Shown here piece after piece: positions 11,701 through 22,851 of a stretch of DNA of 64,000 nucleotides; within the stretch, counting starts at the first letter, position 1; every line of letters starts with the position of its first letter. The notes below the pieces were generated by a model, which ran no database searches, was not told the origin of the DNA, and worked only from the letters and a program-made list of their open reading frames with translations. The translations under genes were made by a program, and so were the position numbers. Source of the DNA: Brachionus koreanus (lineage: Eukaryota; Rotifera; Eurotatoria; Ploima; Brachionidae); the NCBI GenBank assembly GCA_016987375.1, contig PJRA01000453.1, positions 651,638-715,637 of the forward strand, in the 5' to 3' direction.

Positions 11701-14700
11701 GCCAAGGCACATGAAACTGAGCATTTAAATAATGAGGCAATGCTGAATGCAAAATTAGAACAAGCTAATCAAGATATAGAAAATTACAAGGTAAGTTCGT
11801 TTTTTTTTTTTTTTGAAAATTTGATATTTATACTAAAATTTTTGACCAATATTCGTTTTAAATAAAAACATTTACAAATAGTGTATTCTCTTGTTCAATA
11901 TTGCAGCGACATAAACCAAAACCTACTTTAGTGAATCCACAATTTTTTTTTTATTTTAATGCGACATTTAAGTTTGAAATATATTCAATAAAAATTTGAA
12001 ATAAAATTAAAATTTTTCTATCATTTTTCAGGATTCATTTTTATTACTGGATTAAATACATTATTGATAATTTTTTTCAAAAAAAAAAATTAAATTAAAC
12101 TTTAAAGCTCCATTAAAACCATACTTATAACAATGGCCTATTCAGGACTTTTAATTAAAATTGCGGAACGAGCATTCTATCCAAACTCTTGAGATCGTAT
12201 GGTAGATAACAGGAGGGTTTAAATAGGCAAAAAAATCATAACAACTATTTTATTAACAATTGATTGCCGCCCGAGGCTTACAAATTATTTAAAATAATTA
12301 AAATAATAATTTTACTGACAAAACTATTAATACGACAAAACTCAAATTTCTAATAAATTTTTTTTTCATTTTTTGAAAAAATGTTTTTAAATGGAAGAGA
12401 TTGTGTTTATCTAATTAGTCAAAGTTGTGTTTCGGTATATGATGCTGCAATATTTAACAAGAAAATATGGTAATTATAAGAAAAATTGCAAGTTTTAAGC
12501 TTAAATCTAAAAATATTCATTATCCAATTTTTTAAATTTATAAAGATTACAATTATGTAATGGTATTGAGACTGAATACTTAATATTTTAGAATCAAAAC
12601 TCTTAAGATAGATTTTTAGCAATCTGTCAAAAATATAATTCAGTAAAACAAATCAATAATCATATTGATGTTTTATTTGTAGTCTTTTTTTTAACATTAG
12701 AAAAATTTTTTTAGACAATAAAAGTACATCAATGTATTTTGTAGTTTGTGGCAATAAGCAATATTTTTTTAAATAAATTTTAGTTAACTTTAAAAAAAAG
12801 GCAATATTTTTGTTTAATTTGTTATTTGAATTTATCCACACAAAAAAATTACCTTGATAAAAAAATATAGAAAGAATATATAAAGAAAATTAAAAGTTTT
12901 GTGAAATTTGTTATCAAAAAAGCTAATATCTTTTTTTATGAAGGCCTCTAATTAGTTCTGCAAGTGCAACATACTTTTCACATAAGTTGCTGTAATAATG
13001 ATGTGAAAAGTCTCTGACTAATGCACTTTAGTCAAATTAGTCCTTTATTTTTTAGTAAATTATTGCCAATAACCTCCTTAAAGATTCAAAAATTTCAATT
13101 TTATTACATTAATATATTCATTTTTTTTATTTTATTCAAAGTCTTTGTTATTTTTTTCTATTATAACTGTCAATATTTTCAATAATTTTTGCAGTTTGGC
13201 TTATAACATTATGTGCGTCACCCATATTTTGATAATTTACAGTTTAATCAATTAAAATATAATAATATTAAAAAAGAATTTATTTATTAATTAATTAGAA
13301 TAAAATTTTTGAAATTTAAAAAAAAAATTTACTTTGAATTTGTTTATCAAGATTCAAATTGCTGAACTGGGTGCTGAAAAACAAAAACTCCAAGACAAAT
13401 TGCAATCGACTAGCGACACATACAATCGTTCAAACAATTTATTAGAATCAAAAAATAAGTCATATCAAGAAGAAATTGAAAACTTAAAACAAAAACTGAA
13501 CAATGTTCAAAGCGAATATGAAAATTATAAAATAAAAGCTCAACAAGCTTTTAGAAAGCAAAAAGAACATAGTGTGCCCAACAGTCAAGTTCAAACTGAA
13601 ACCGAACTTCAAAAATGCTTTAAAGACAACGAACAATTGAAATTAATAAATGCTAAATTAAATGAAAAGTTAAATGAAAATGAAGAAAAGATGAAAATTT
13701 TAGAAAAAGAAAGTGAAATTACACAAGAAGAATATTCACGTGTATTGAATAGATATACGAAATTGTTGAACGAGCTTAATGAAAAAGAGACCGAGTGGAA
13801 ATCTAGGATCGAAGAAGTGGAAAAAAAATCTTTTGATAAAGTGGAAGAAAATCATGAAACAGTCAGAAGCTTAAAAATAGAAAACGAAGCATTAATAGCC
13901 CAGCATAAAGAAAAAATCAGAAATTTAAACAATCAACATTTGCACACAGTTGATCTCTTACAAGTCAAATTGGACGACAGTAGGCGTGAAATTGACCGTT
14001 TAAATAAAGTCCTTCAAGAGATTAGAAACAAATCTCCATCGCCAGCAAATCTAACACCAAACAACTCTTTTCACCAAGGTCATTCTCGAAATGACTCTGG
14101 TCAAATCAACCATTTGGCACCTAAAAACAATTTCATTATTGGCATGGATTCTAGCCAATTATCAGAAGTAATAAGAAGAAACTAATCTATTTTTTTTTAT
14201 TTATCTTATTTTTTTTATAAAAGAAATCAGATAGTGAAGAAAATAAAAATTCATTGCTGACTTTAGAACAGCTTTTAAGCGAACCTTCTATTGATCATTC
14301 GGAGTCTAATGACACTAGACTGGTGTTAAGCCAAATGACTCAGCTAAAAAACGAACTTAGTAAGTCTAAGCTGCAATTAGATCATTTAAATGAATTGTTA
14401 AATGAGAGCGAGTTAAATAATGCTCGCCTGAATGATCAAATTAACTTGCTAAAAGAGGAGATTAGACGATTGGAGCGTAATCAGGAAAGAGAAAAATCTA
14501 TTTCAAACATGGAATATTTAAAAAATGTTGTATGCAAATTTTTGACTCTTTCTACTGCTCAAGAAAAATCACAATTACTACCAGTGCTTACTACTATGTT
14601 AAAATTGAATCAAGAAGAGCAGAATGCCATTATGAATTTGGCCAAAAGTATTTTTTGTATATCACTATTTAAAAGGTTGTTTATTTATTAATTAATTTTT

Positions 14701-14771
14701 AAGATAATCAGAGTGATAAAGACTCTCAAAGCGCTGGTTGGACAAATTTCTTACCCAAATGGTCATCATGA
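8755..14771 (+). CDS. GCC2: GRIP-domain golgin GCC2 (GCC185-like)
   Basis: A trans-Golgi tethering protein: a long coiled coil anchored to the membrane by a C-terminal GRIP domain that binds Arl/Rab GTPases in the known family. Eight exons: 8755-8781, 8833-8917, 8973-9046, 10417-10500, 10552-11790, 13352-14167, 14224-14647, 14704-14771; sum 2817 bases, 938 aa. The N-terminus (LDNLSRDDLVKLVRKYV) matches the GCC2 start region. Exons 4-6 are almost continuous heptad-type coiled coil rich in Glu, Lys, Leu and Asn. The end shows YLKNVVCKFLTLS, LLPVLTTMLKLNQEE and AGWTNFLPKW, the GRIP region and terminal motif of GCC2. It is shorter than vertebrate GCC2 (about 1,680 aa), with the coiled coil reduced. 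Introns 3 (1.37 kb) and 5 (1.56 kb) are long; the latter holds a foldback-repeat fragment. Small introns are 51-56 bases. Confidence 0.92.
12950..13045 (+). repeat. foldback-family fragment in GCC2 intron 5
   Basis: TTAGTTCTGCAAGTGCAAC followed by GATGTGAAAAGTCTCTG aligns with the right arm of the repeat at 15325-15712 read in reverse complement (TTAGTTCTGTAAATGCAAC ... GATGTGAAAAATCTCTG). This is one arm only. Confidence 0.55.
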
Positions 14772-15324
14772 AATTGTTTTTTTCTTGTTTTTTTATTTTA
14801 TACAATTAATTTAAAGTAATTAAAAAAACTGATATAACAAAGGCGCTATATTGTTTTTTGTTTTATTCAAAATTTGAATTATTTTCTTTTATTAGTAAAT
14901 AAAAATATGATTGATAATTTGAAGGTAAAATTTTTGTAGATCAAATATTTGTCATGAGACAATATTAGAACAATTTTCATCTTTGTCCAATACCTATCAT
15001 TTCAGTTTTAGCCTAGACAAATCCATTCCTACCGTTTTTTTTACTTATTCATTTGATCAATTAGTTCAATTAGAAAAAAAATATATATAGTAGTGATATA
15101 ATAATGATCATGTGGAATCACGAATTAAAAACACTATAAAAAGTTGTATCACAAATATACAAATGAAAACAAGAATAAAAGCGATATTTTTTTAAACGTT
15201 TTGCAGACCAATACTTGCCTATGGATACTTGCTCTAAAGATAAATTAAATAAAAAAGCGAAAACTACAGAAGGAACAATGATCAAACGAATAGTTCAACT
15301 GGCAAAAAAATCAACAACATTTTT
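14772..15324. other. intergenic, 3' flank of GCC2
   Basis: AT-rich spacer that should include the GCC2 3' untranslated region. No other gene or clear repeat is seen before the foldback element begins. Confidence 0.45.
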
Positions 15325-15712
15325 ACAAGAACATTGGTTTTGTGAAATTTAGTACAATAGAACAGAACAAAATGTTGAGAATTCTTATAACTTTTCTTTT
15401 AAAAGTCAAAAGCAAGTTCTGTAAATGCAACTTGGTGCAACATTCAAAGTTGCATTAATATTAACAATCTGGTAAAACTGTGCAATTTTAGCACATTNNN
15501 NNNNNNNNNNNNNGACAAATTTGGCTTTAATGCATTTTGCAGAGATTTTTCACATCATTAGCAGACTTTGACTGGTGGTGCAACTAAGCAGTTTGTTGCA
15601 TTTACAGAACTAATTAAAAGCATTCAGAAAAAAAACTATAAGTTTTTTAGCATTAATTTTTGTTCTATTTTTTTATTTTGTACCAAATTTCACAAAACCA
15701 GAACATTAATCA
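15325..15712. repeat. foldback (MITE-like) element, family 1, copy A
   Basis: The two ends are inverted relatives: the left begins TGGTTTTGTGAAATTTAG and the right ends AAATTTCACAAAACCAG. Both arms also carry an inverted TTCTGTAAATGCAAC block. The centre has a 16-base assembly gap (15498-15513), perhaps because the hairpin resists assembly. Related copies lie at 12950-13045, 25012-25400 and 51035-51310. No protein is encoded. Confidence 0.7.
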
Positions 15713-15857
15713 ATGGATTAATTGAACAGTCGGGAAAAATGGAGAAAAAATTTGGGAAAAATCAATCATACATGAACTAGAAGAGATCTTCACACATGAA
15801 ATTGGAAACAGTGATGAACGCAGCAAACTCTGTGAAATTAAATTAAAGAAAAAGATA

Positions 15858-16497
15858 TATATGTCACTGGCAATTTGTTAAATATGTCATTTTAAAAAAT
15901 GACTTGGCAAGTTATAAAGTAAATTTAAATGAATCTTAACTTTATTATTTGACAATAGGTAATTTATTAATTTGAAAATTTGAAATTAAACAAATTTGAA
16001 TTTTTTTTTAAATATAAAAAAATGAGTGATAATCTAATGACTATACAACAAAACGAAATAATCGAAGATCAGTTGATTAACAGCCGAAAACCAAAAGGAA
16101 TTTGATCTGAGAGTACTATTTACAGGGTTTTTTAAAGTGTTCATGTACAGGAGACTGTGCTACTAATAGGTGCTCATGCCGTAAAGCTGAGTTGAAATGT
16201 AGTTCGAAGTGTCATGGCAAGTTGTTTAAATTAATTGTGATTGAATTTGTTATATTAAATTTTTTTTATTGAGTATTCATACGAATTGTTAATTAAAAAA
16301 ATTAAATTTTTTAATTTTTTATTTTATTTAATAAAATGCCAAATAAAGATTGGTAATTTATATAATCTGCATTTAAAACTTAGACATGTCATTTAATAAA
16401 ATTTTTTGGTAAAAAATAAAGGTAAAAAATTCAGTTTTAATATTTTGACTTGTCAGTTTATAAAATGACACATTTAATTAATTGCCAGTGACATATA
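15858..16497. mobile_element. Ginger-like DNA transposon remnant, non-autonomous
   Basis: The terminal inverted repeats start TGTCACTGGCAATT (15862) and end AATTGCCAGTGACA (16493), and their similarity extends inward for about 45 bases. Each is flanked by TATA (15858-15861 and 16494-16497), a plausible 4-base target-site duplication. TGT...ACA ends with a 4-base duplication are as described for Ginger elements. The interior is mostly non-coding but keeps a Cys-rich coding scrap at 16126-16220. At 632 bases it lacks a transposase and would depend on another copy. Confidence 0.75.
16126..16220 (+). pseudogene. Cys-rich C-terminal transposase scrap
   Basis: This frame reads KCSCTGDCATNRCSCR, then KAELKCSSKCHG: eight cysteines in about 30 residues. 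Cys clusters of this type occur at the C-terminal end of some integrase-like transposon proteins and their domesticated relatives. It follows a possible splice acceptor (tttacag, ending 16125). An upstream piece (NEIIEDQLINSRKPKG, near 16060) may be the preceding exon. It lies wholly inside the inverted-repeat element, supporting origin from its transposase gene. The family call is inference. Confidence 0.5.
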
Positions 16498-17259
16498 GGG
16501 TAAAAAAAAAGATTTAGAGAAAGATGGAACGGTTGAATCTTTAAGATACTGCTTAAAATCAAACCTAAACGAAAAAAAATAAACAAATACTTGAGCTCTT
16601 AACCTAATCGTACTAATATCGAAAAAATATACTTACATAATCCTAATTAAAGTCCAGCAATAACGTAAAAAAAATTTTTTTTTTACTTATATTATCCAAT
16701 TTAAAATATTTTACTCCAAAACATGTGATCTCAAACTAATTTTCTAAAAAAAATGCAGACTTATTAAAAATAGACAAATAAACTGTCCTTCATATGTTAT
16801 TTTTATTCTTATTTTTTTTTAATTACAAGATTATCCATGAGGTGTTTTCTGAAATAAATAAATAGTAATTCCCTGACATAGTACTGTAAACAACGGTGTA
16901 TGTTATCAATTGCACCAACTAAAAAAAATATTTTATATTTGATTTTAGAAATAAATTTGAATTTGATAAATAAAAAAATTGAAATACAAATGAATCTTAC
17001 CTTCTTCGAATGCTCGCCCTAATCCTAAAATTCTCTGTTAGCAATAGTAAATTTTTAAGATATTATATGAGATAAAATAAGAGCTTGAAAAGATTTACAT
17101 ATCAAAAAAAAAATTTTTTTTTCAAAGAATTTAAGTTAACTAATTTCTTACAATAAATTTAAATTTTCAATAGGAAAAAATCATAATTTAATGTTCAAAT
17201 AATAATAAAAAAATTCTATTCTGAATATGCTTCAAAATTGCTAGTGATTTCTAGAAAAA
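16498..17259. other. intergenic, holds a dispersed repeat
   Basis: Upstream region of the SLC18B1-like gene. Two less AT-rich patches, near 16836-16920 and 16995-17040, may belong together on the minus strand: the second reads RILGLGRAFEE up to a possible donor (GTAAGA), and the first resumes after a possible acceptor. Otherwise nothing is recognised. Confidence 0.45.
16836..16920 (-). repeat. dispersed repeat with GxIDxxHRCLQYY frame, copy 1
   Basis: The core TAGTACTGTAAACAACGG is shared with a copy at 63276-63335 and, more loosely, one at 51685-51730. Read on the minus strand it gives GAIDNIHRCLQYYVREL. The same frame is kept in the other two copies, suggesting descent from a coding sequence, possibly a transposase. 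The family is unidentified. Confidence 0.6.
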
Positions 17260-19829
17260 ATGAGCTATCAAACAACTGATTATGTCTCGGATCGAACTAA
17301 TGTACAAATAGATTACAATGAGAGGAAAAGCTCTCGTCGCCCAAGTCAAAATGAGCACATAATCAATCAGTGTAGACATGTAAAATTATGTGGCATGAAT
17401 TTTCAAATGAACAAAACCCAATTTGTAACAATTGTTTTACTTATTGGCTATTTTTTTCTATCAGCCGCCTATTATTCTTTATTTGCACCATTTTTTCCTT
17501 CTGAAGCAATAAACAAAAATTTGACCAAAACTCAAATAGGAATAATATTCGGAATGTTTGAATTTGTCATATTTATTTTATCCCCTTATTTTGGTAAAAA
17601 TGTAAATAAACTAGAAAAAAATAATATTTTCTTTAGCTAAATATTTAATTTTTGTTTAAGTTGGAAAATTTTGGTATAAGATTTTTGTTTGTTGGTGGAC
17701 TGTTTATCAATAGCGGAAGCCAATTCTTATTCGGATTTCTTCATTTATGTCCAGATGGCATTGTGTTCTTTTTAATGTGTATTGCTTGCAGAGCAGTGAC
17801 TGGTATTGGTGTTTCAATGGGACTTTCTTTCGCAATCGTAGGACACTATTTTCCAGACAGAGTTTCTTTTTTTGTCTCACTTTTAGAAGTCTTCAACGGA
17901 ATTGGTTTTATGGTTAATTTTTTATTTTTTTATTTAAATACAAATTCAAATTCAAAATTGTATTCAGATAGGGCCAGTAATTGGAGGCTTTTTGTACCAA
18001 TTTGGGTATTCATTTTCCTTATAAAAAATTAAATCAAATATTTATTTTTTAATTTTTAAGAGGGTTTCAGACTCCTTTTTTTGTCATGGGTGGACTGTTG
18101 TTTTTGCTGTTCATAGCGGCTTATTTTTTATTTCCAGACGCGCGAGGTTGCTCACAAACCAGAGAAACTCTGTCCATGCTTCCATTTTTAAAAATACCCA
18201 GACTGTTAATTACTTTGCTATTGGTATTTATGTGTGCTCTCTCAATCGGTTATGTCCAACCATCAATAGAACTTCACCTCATACCTGTAATTTGATTGAA
18301 TTTTGCTTCAAGACAAAATATCAATAAGCTGTTTATTTAAGCTTGGGTTAACTCCTATTCAAATAGCGCTTATTATGATGGCACCATCGCTCTTATATAT
18401 TATTTCAACTCCTTTAATTGGTATCATTTGTGATAAAGTAATAAAAATAATTAACATTAAAATTTTGGCTTTGAAAATTTTATTCTAGTTTAAAAATTTG
18501 ATGAAATGGTTCATGCTACTTAGCACGTTGATGGCAGCTTTTTCATTTAGTTTAATTGCACCGATACCTATCTTAAATCTAAAATTGTAATTTTGAAAAT
18601 TTGAGAAAAAAAATTTCTATTTCAAAAATTAATATTCTAAAAATAATATCAAAATATACAAAAGATTTTTTTATAAAAAAATATTTTTTTAAAATTAGGA
18701 ATTTGCTTACGTTTATGATTGGCTATATGGGCTTTGGTTTAAGTATTGGTGGTTTGGCTATTCCTGGATACTCCGAACTTTTAAGAATAGCAATGTAAAC
18801 TTGAAAAATTTATTTTTATTTTTTTAAATTTTTCATAGAGAAAAAGGCTATACAAATGATTTGAGAACTCAAGGTGTTATTTCCGGATTATTCAGCTCAA
18901 TTTGGTCTTCAGGGTATTATTTTTTATTTTTGTTTATTTTATTCTCTTGCATATTTATTATTTAGAAAAAAATAATAGAAAAAATATGAAAATTTGAAAG
19001 AATTTTATTTATTTTTTGATTGACTCTCAAAGTTAACTAAGGATTTATCATTCATCATTAGAACAGAATCGTAATAGAACTAAATCCTCTTAATTAGAGC
19101 ATCAGAAGGAACTTGGTTTCATTCAGTAACAATTCTATTTGGTGAAAATTTATGGCGGATGCTTTCTTAAATTCTTTTATAGGCCAATGTTTGTGGTTTT
19201 TTGATGAATATGAATTTGTAAAAATGGTTGGGCCAGTCCATCAGACTTATTTCATTAGATATTTGGATAAATCAATTAGATAATCTCAATTTCTTATTCC
19301 TTTCAACCAATTCAATCCTAAAATCTAAAATATTTTCTGATATGATAGAAATCAGATGGTTTTAGCTAATATCTATTAGTCTTTCTAAACCTTGTAGACC
19401 AAGGATTAATTGTATATTTTAAATGTAATCTGACAAATGCTCCCCAAAAAAGTTTAAAGGCTGGCTAGTTTTATTTAATATACTTGACAGTCAATTCAAA
19501 GTAAGAATAAAATTTTTATTAATATTTTTTAGTAAATTTTAATTTTAAAAAATAAATATGTTACATTAACTAATTTTATAAATGAAAAAGATTGAAGAAA
19601 AAAAACTATTTTTTTAAATTTTAGATCACTTGCCGGCCCAATATTAGGTGGTTATGTAGTCGATAAAATTGGCTTCGAATTGGCAACTACTCTAATCGTG
19701 TGTGGCTTTCTATTTTCTGCCTTAATATCATTTTTTTTCGTTATCTATGATATTTTTGAATACATTTCTAGAAGAAAAAAATCAAATATTTTATTAGCAT
19801 CGGAAACCGATCCATTACTTTATAATTAA
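17260..19829 (+). CDS. SLC18B1: major facilitator transporter, SLC18B1-like
   Basis: A multipass membrane transporter of the vesicular amine/polyamine branch of the MFS. Nine exons: 17260-17601, 17661-17912, 17968-18005, 18061-18286, 18342-18437, 18489-18586, 18699-18794, 18839-18913, 19625-19829; sum 1428 bases, 475 aa, close to the usual ~455. Family marks include FFPSEA and IGIIFGMFEF in the first helices, SPYFGKN, the antiporter-like GPVIGGFLYQFGGFQTPFF run across exons 3-4, LTPIQIALIMMAPSLLY, and AGPILGGYVVDKIGFE. The cytosolic N-terminus is polar. The C-terminus ends ETDPLLYN, an acidic dileucine-type signal suggesting sorting to endosomes, lysosomes or vesicles. Introns are 51-112 bases except intron 8 (711 bases), which contains a decayed coding-like insert. 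The substrate cannot be told from sequence. Confidence 0.9.
19030..19480 (-). pseudogene. decayed reading frame in SLC18B1 intron 8
   Basis: The otherwise short-intron gene has here ~450 bases of less AT-rich DNA. One minus-strand frame has few stops and reads protein-like pieces such as ILGLQGLERLIDIS, MDWPNHFYKFIFIKK and SDALIKRI, with stops between. It is probably an old mobile-element insertion. The family is not recognised. Confidence 0.35.
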
Positions 19830-20111
19830 AAATTTCGAATTAATTTATTTATTTTTTTATAAGTTTAAAAATTAGTCGAAAAATATTATCAATTATTTAC
19901 AGTCAAATTTTTATATTACTTTTTTCTTTAAATTTTTAAAATAGTAAAAATTACAATTAAATAATTTGAAAAATAAATTCATCAAATAAAAATGATAAAA
20001 TTAAATGTTATGTGGACATAACACAACAAATTCTTAAGAAATTAAATTAAAAAATCTCTTAAAAATTACGTTACGAAATAATATAAAGAAAAATGAGATT
20101 CAAGAATCTGA

Positions 20112-22851
20112 TTATCTTCTTGACAATGAGTTCGAGTATCTTGGATCATAATAACTGCACGTATGTGGGCCATGCTCATATTTTTGATAGTGACCATAAG
20201 CACGAGATGAAATTGAATTTGGATTTCCTCTGGTCACCATGTAACTATCATACATATGTTTTCTTCTATAGTAGTCAATTCTCGGCATTCTTTGAGATTC
20301 ATAAGGCATTTGATGATTACTATGATAACTTCGTCTCGATTCTCTATGAGCCGAAAGAGTTTTAAAATAATTGCGAGATGATTGACGATGAGGTGAACGA
20401 TCAAAATGAAAATAAGGCGCTCGGGCTCCTGGTCTTTCATAATTTGCTGAATGGTATCTTTCCCGATTAGGTCTTTTTTCCGGTCTTGGCTTCTTGTTTG
20501 TCACTGTCAATGGACGACCTTTATTTTATTAATTATTAATTTTATTCCATTTTCATTTGATATAAGTTAATAGTTTAATTATTATTCTCAGATTATATTT
20601 TTATTTAGAAATAAATTGAGTTATTATTGATGAGCTGCTTGATAAAATTAAAGAAAAAAATTAACTAGTTTTTTAAGAAACGTCAGCTATCTTGAAAATT
20701 GAATTTTTAGTCTTAAAATATTTATTTTTATCTTTAAAAGCCCTCAAAATTTACAGTTGTCATAGAACTACAGTAAATGAAAAATTAATTTTATAAAATA
20801 AATGAGCTAGAAAATTATTCAAAATTTTATAAATTTTATTTTTGAATCTAGGTATTATTTTTTTTGCGAATTCAAACATAATACCCAAGACATTTTTATT
20901 TTCCTTAACGAAATTAGGCTTATTTTTATTTATGTTGTAAATTTTTAGAAAATTTTCAAAATTGTTTTTGTTTGTTTTAACTTATTATTTTTATTTGTCT
21001 TATAAATAAAAAATTTGGCTTCTCTCTCAAGTTGTTTTGAATTACTTTAGTTTTTCCTTTCAGCACCATGATTTAACAGGTTCAATAAAAAATAAATAAA
21101 GGGATTTTGAAATAACTAAAAATTAAATGTTGTGTCTTTTCTAAGATTATTTTTATAATTTGAGTATAAGACGAACAACGGTAATTTTAAGGATAAACAC
21201 AGAACTGTGCAATATACAAAAAAAAAGCTGAGAGATTCAGGTTTTCAAATAAATCAATAGAATTAATTATTAAAATAATTCTAATTTATAACTAAGCTTC
21301 AAAGTCTTTAATGAATCTAGCTTTAAAAAATAATTTCATTTAAATGCTAAATAAGTTGTGAATATTGTTATTGTTTATCTTGCAAAATTCATATTTATAA
21401 AGTTGGTTCTATTGTAATATTTAATCTTAAAATTTTTAAAAAAACTTGATCAAATTTTTTGCTTCCAATTTAAAAAATCAACCCCAAAAATTTTATTAAA
21501 GCTTTCACTGATTTTCATGCTCAGCTCAGCTGAATTTAAAGCTTAAATGAATATTTTTAGTTTGGCGTGAAATCTAGAACTTAAAAAAAAATCATTTTCT
21601 TAAATAATTTAATGAAATGCTTAAAATGATATTTGAAATATTGTCAAAATTTTTAAAGAAATGAATTTTTCTTATATTATGTAGAGTTAAAAAAGTTTTA
21701 TAAAACGAATTGTTACGTAATTATTGTAAAGAAAGGCCTATCAGCGACACCAGTAACTAGTCAAATATGATTAATGGAAAGTAAAAATGTGCTTAAGTAA
21801 GAAGGGTACAAGATTGGTTTCAATAATTTAATAGTGTTGTTATGAGCCTTCAAAGGAAGTCAGGTACTGGTCAAGTAGACCAGTAATTCTCGATCAGAAT
21901 GATGTGAATGATGTGATATAGCGACTTCTCTGTCGATATCACTGGATTAAATAAATAAACCCTGAGCGTTTAATTAAGTTAGAATGGAGCATAAATAGCT
22001 ACTACTAAACGTCTAACGAGGAGATCGGATAGACGAGCCCAAGGCTACTAATGTAAACATTAAAAATGCTCTGCGTGCATCTGTTGTTATTAGCAACCCC
22101 AAGTTTAATAGTTGCCAATTGTCAAATGACCTTTGCAAATATTAAAAGATCAAAAGAGGATGATGTTGTGTGTTTGGTGAAGTTATCAGGGAGTAATATA
22201 CTCTTAGCTGGTTCCAAAGGGTCGTGTAATAAATGCAAAACTTTATTCTGAACAATATTAGAGCTAATGTATGCTTAACTTCAAGTAAAACATACTTTTT
22301 TTATTAAAAAAATGCTAGGCTTATTTTAAAAAAAGCAGTTCTATCATATATTTAATATTGAACTCATTTAACTATTAAAATTTTCTACATATTTCAAAGT
22401 TTTAAAAATTTACTTGTGACTAAAAAATCCTAATTTATCTAAATAAAATAAATTTAACTCGCCATTCACTTGTGTACCGCTCATTTTCATAGCTGCTTTT
22501 ACCGCTTCTCTGTGCATAAACTCAATAAAAGCAGCCCCTTTAGGATGTCCAGTTTTCATATTTTTAATTATAGTCACTCTAAGGATATCTCCACAACAAA
22601 TAAATACACTTTTCAAGTCATTTTCAGTAGCTGAATAATCCAAATTGCCAATATAAATGGACATTGCATCATGATCTTAATTACATCTACAGTTTAATTT
22701 AATAAAGCATTTAACTATTTGCAGAACCTTTTGATTTAGATGAATATACATAGCTATGTGCTGGGCTACGAGACCTACTACGACTATGCTCATCAAATTC
22801 ACTTGTGTCAATAGAAATGCTCTCTGTACTTCTGTTATTGCTCGATTTCAT
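20112..22851 (-). CDS. PABPN1: nuclear poly(A)-binding protein, PABPN1-like
   Basis: An RNA-binding protein of the family that coats nascent poly(A) tails in the nucleus. Three exons on the minus strand: 22716-22851, 22463-22675, 20112-20518; sum 756 bases, 251 aa. The N-terminus has an acidic/Ser segment and an RS-like stretch (SRSRSRSP). The single RRM starts SIYIGNLDYSATENDL (RNP2) and has GAAFIEF (RNP1) within HPKGAAFIEF, as in PABPN1. After QVNGRPLTVTNKKPRP the tail is Arg/Tyr/His-rich, like the methylated Arg-rich PABPN1 tail though longer. The coiled-coil segment before the RRM of vertebrate PABPN1 is not evident. Frame continuity across intron 2 requires a GC donor (AATG|GCGAGT) and an AG acceptor, 1.94 kb apart. 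Intron 1 is only 40 bases. Confidence 0.87.
21712..22260. other. composition island in PABPN1 intron, probable insertion
   Basis: About 550 bases with far more G and C than the surrounding intron. It begins TGTTACGTAATT and includes AATAAATAAACC and GCATAAATAG, which could be polyadenylation and TATA-like words of a solo LTR. No target-site duplication or matching end was found, so the class is open. The 61-residue frame at 22066-22251 is not convincing. Confidence 0.3.

Noticed and set aside
20093..20365. 90-codon plus-strand frame
   Set aside because: Antisense shadow of the last PABPN1-like exon.
22066..22251. 61-codon frame with a signal-like start
   Set aside because: It lies in a probable mobile-element island in a PABPN1 intron and lacks conserved features.
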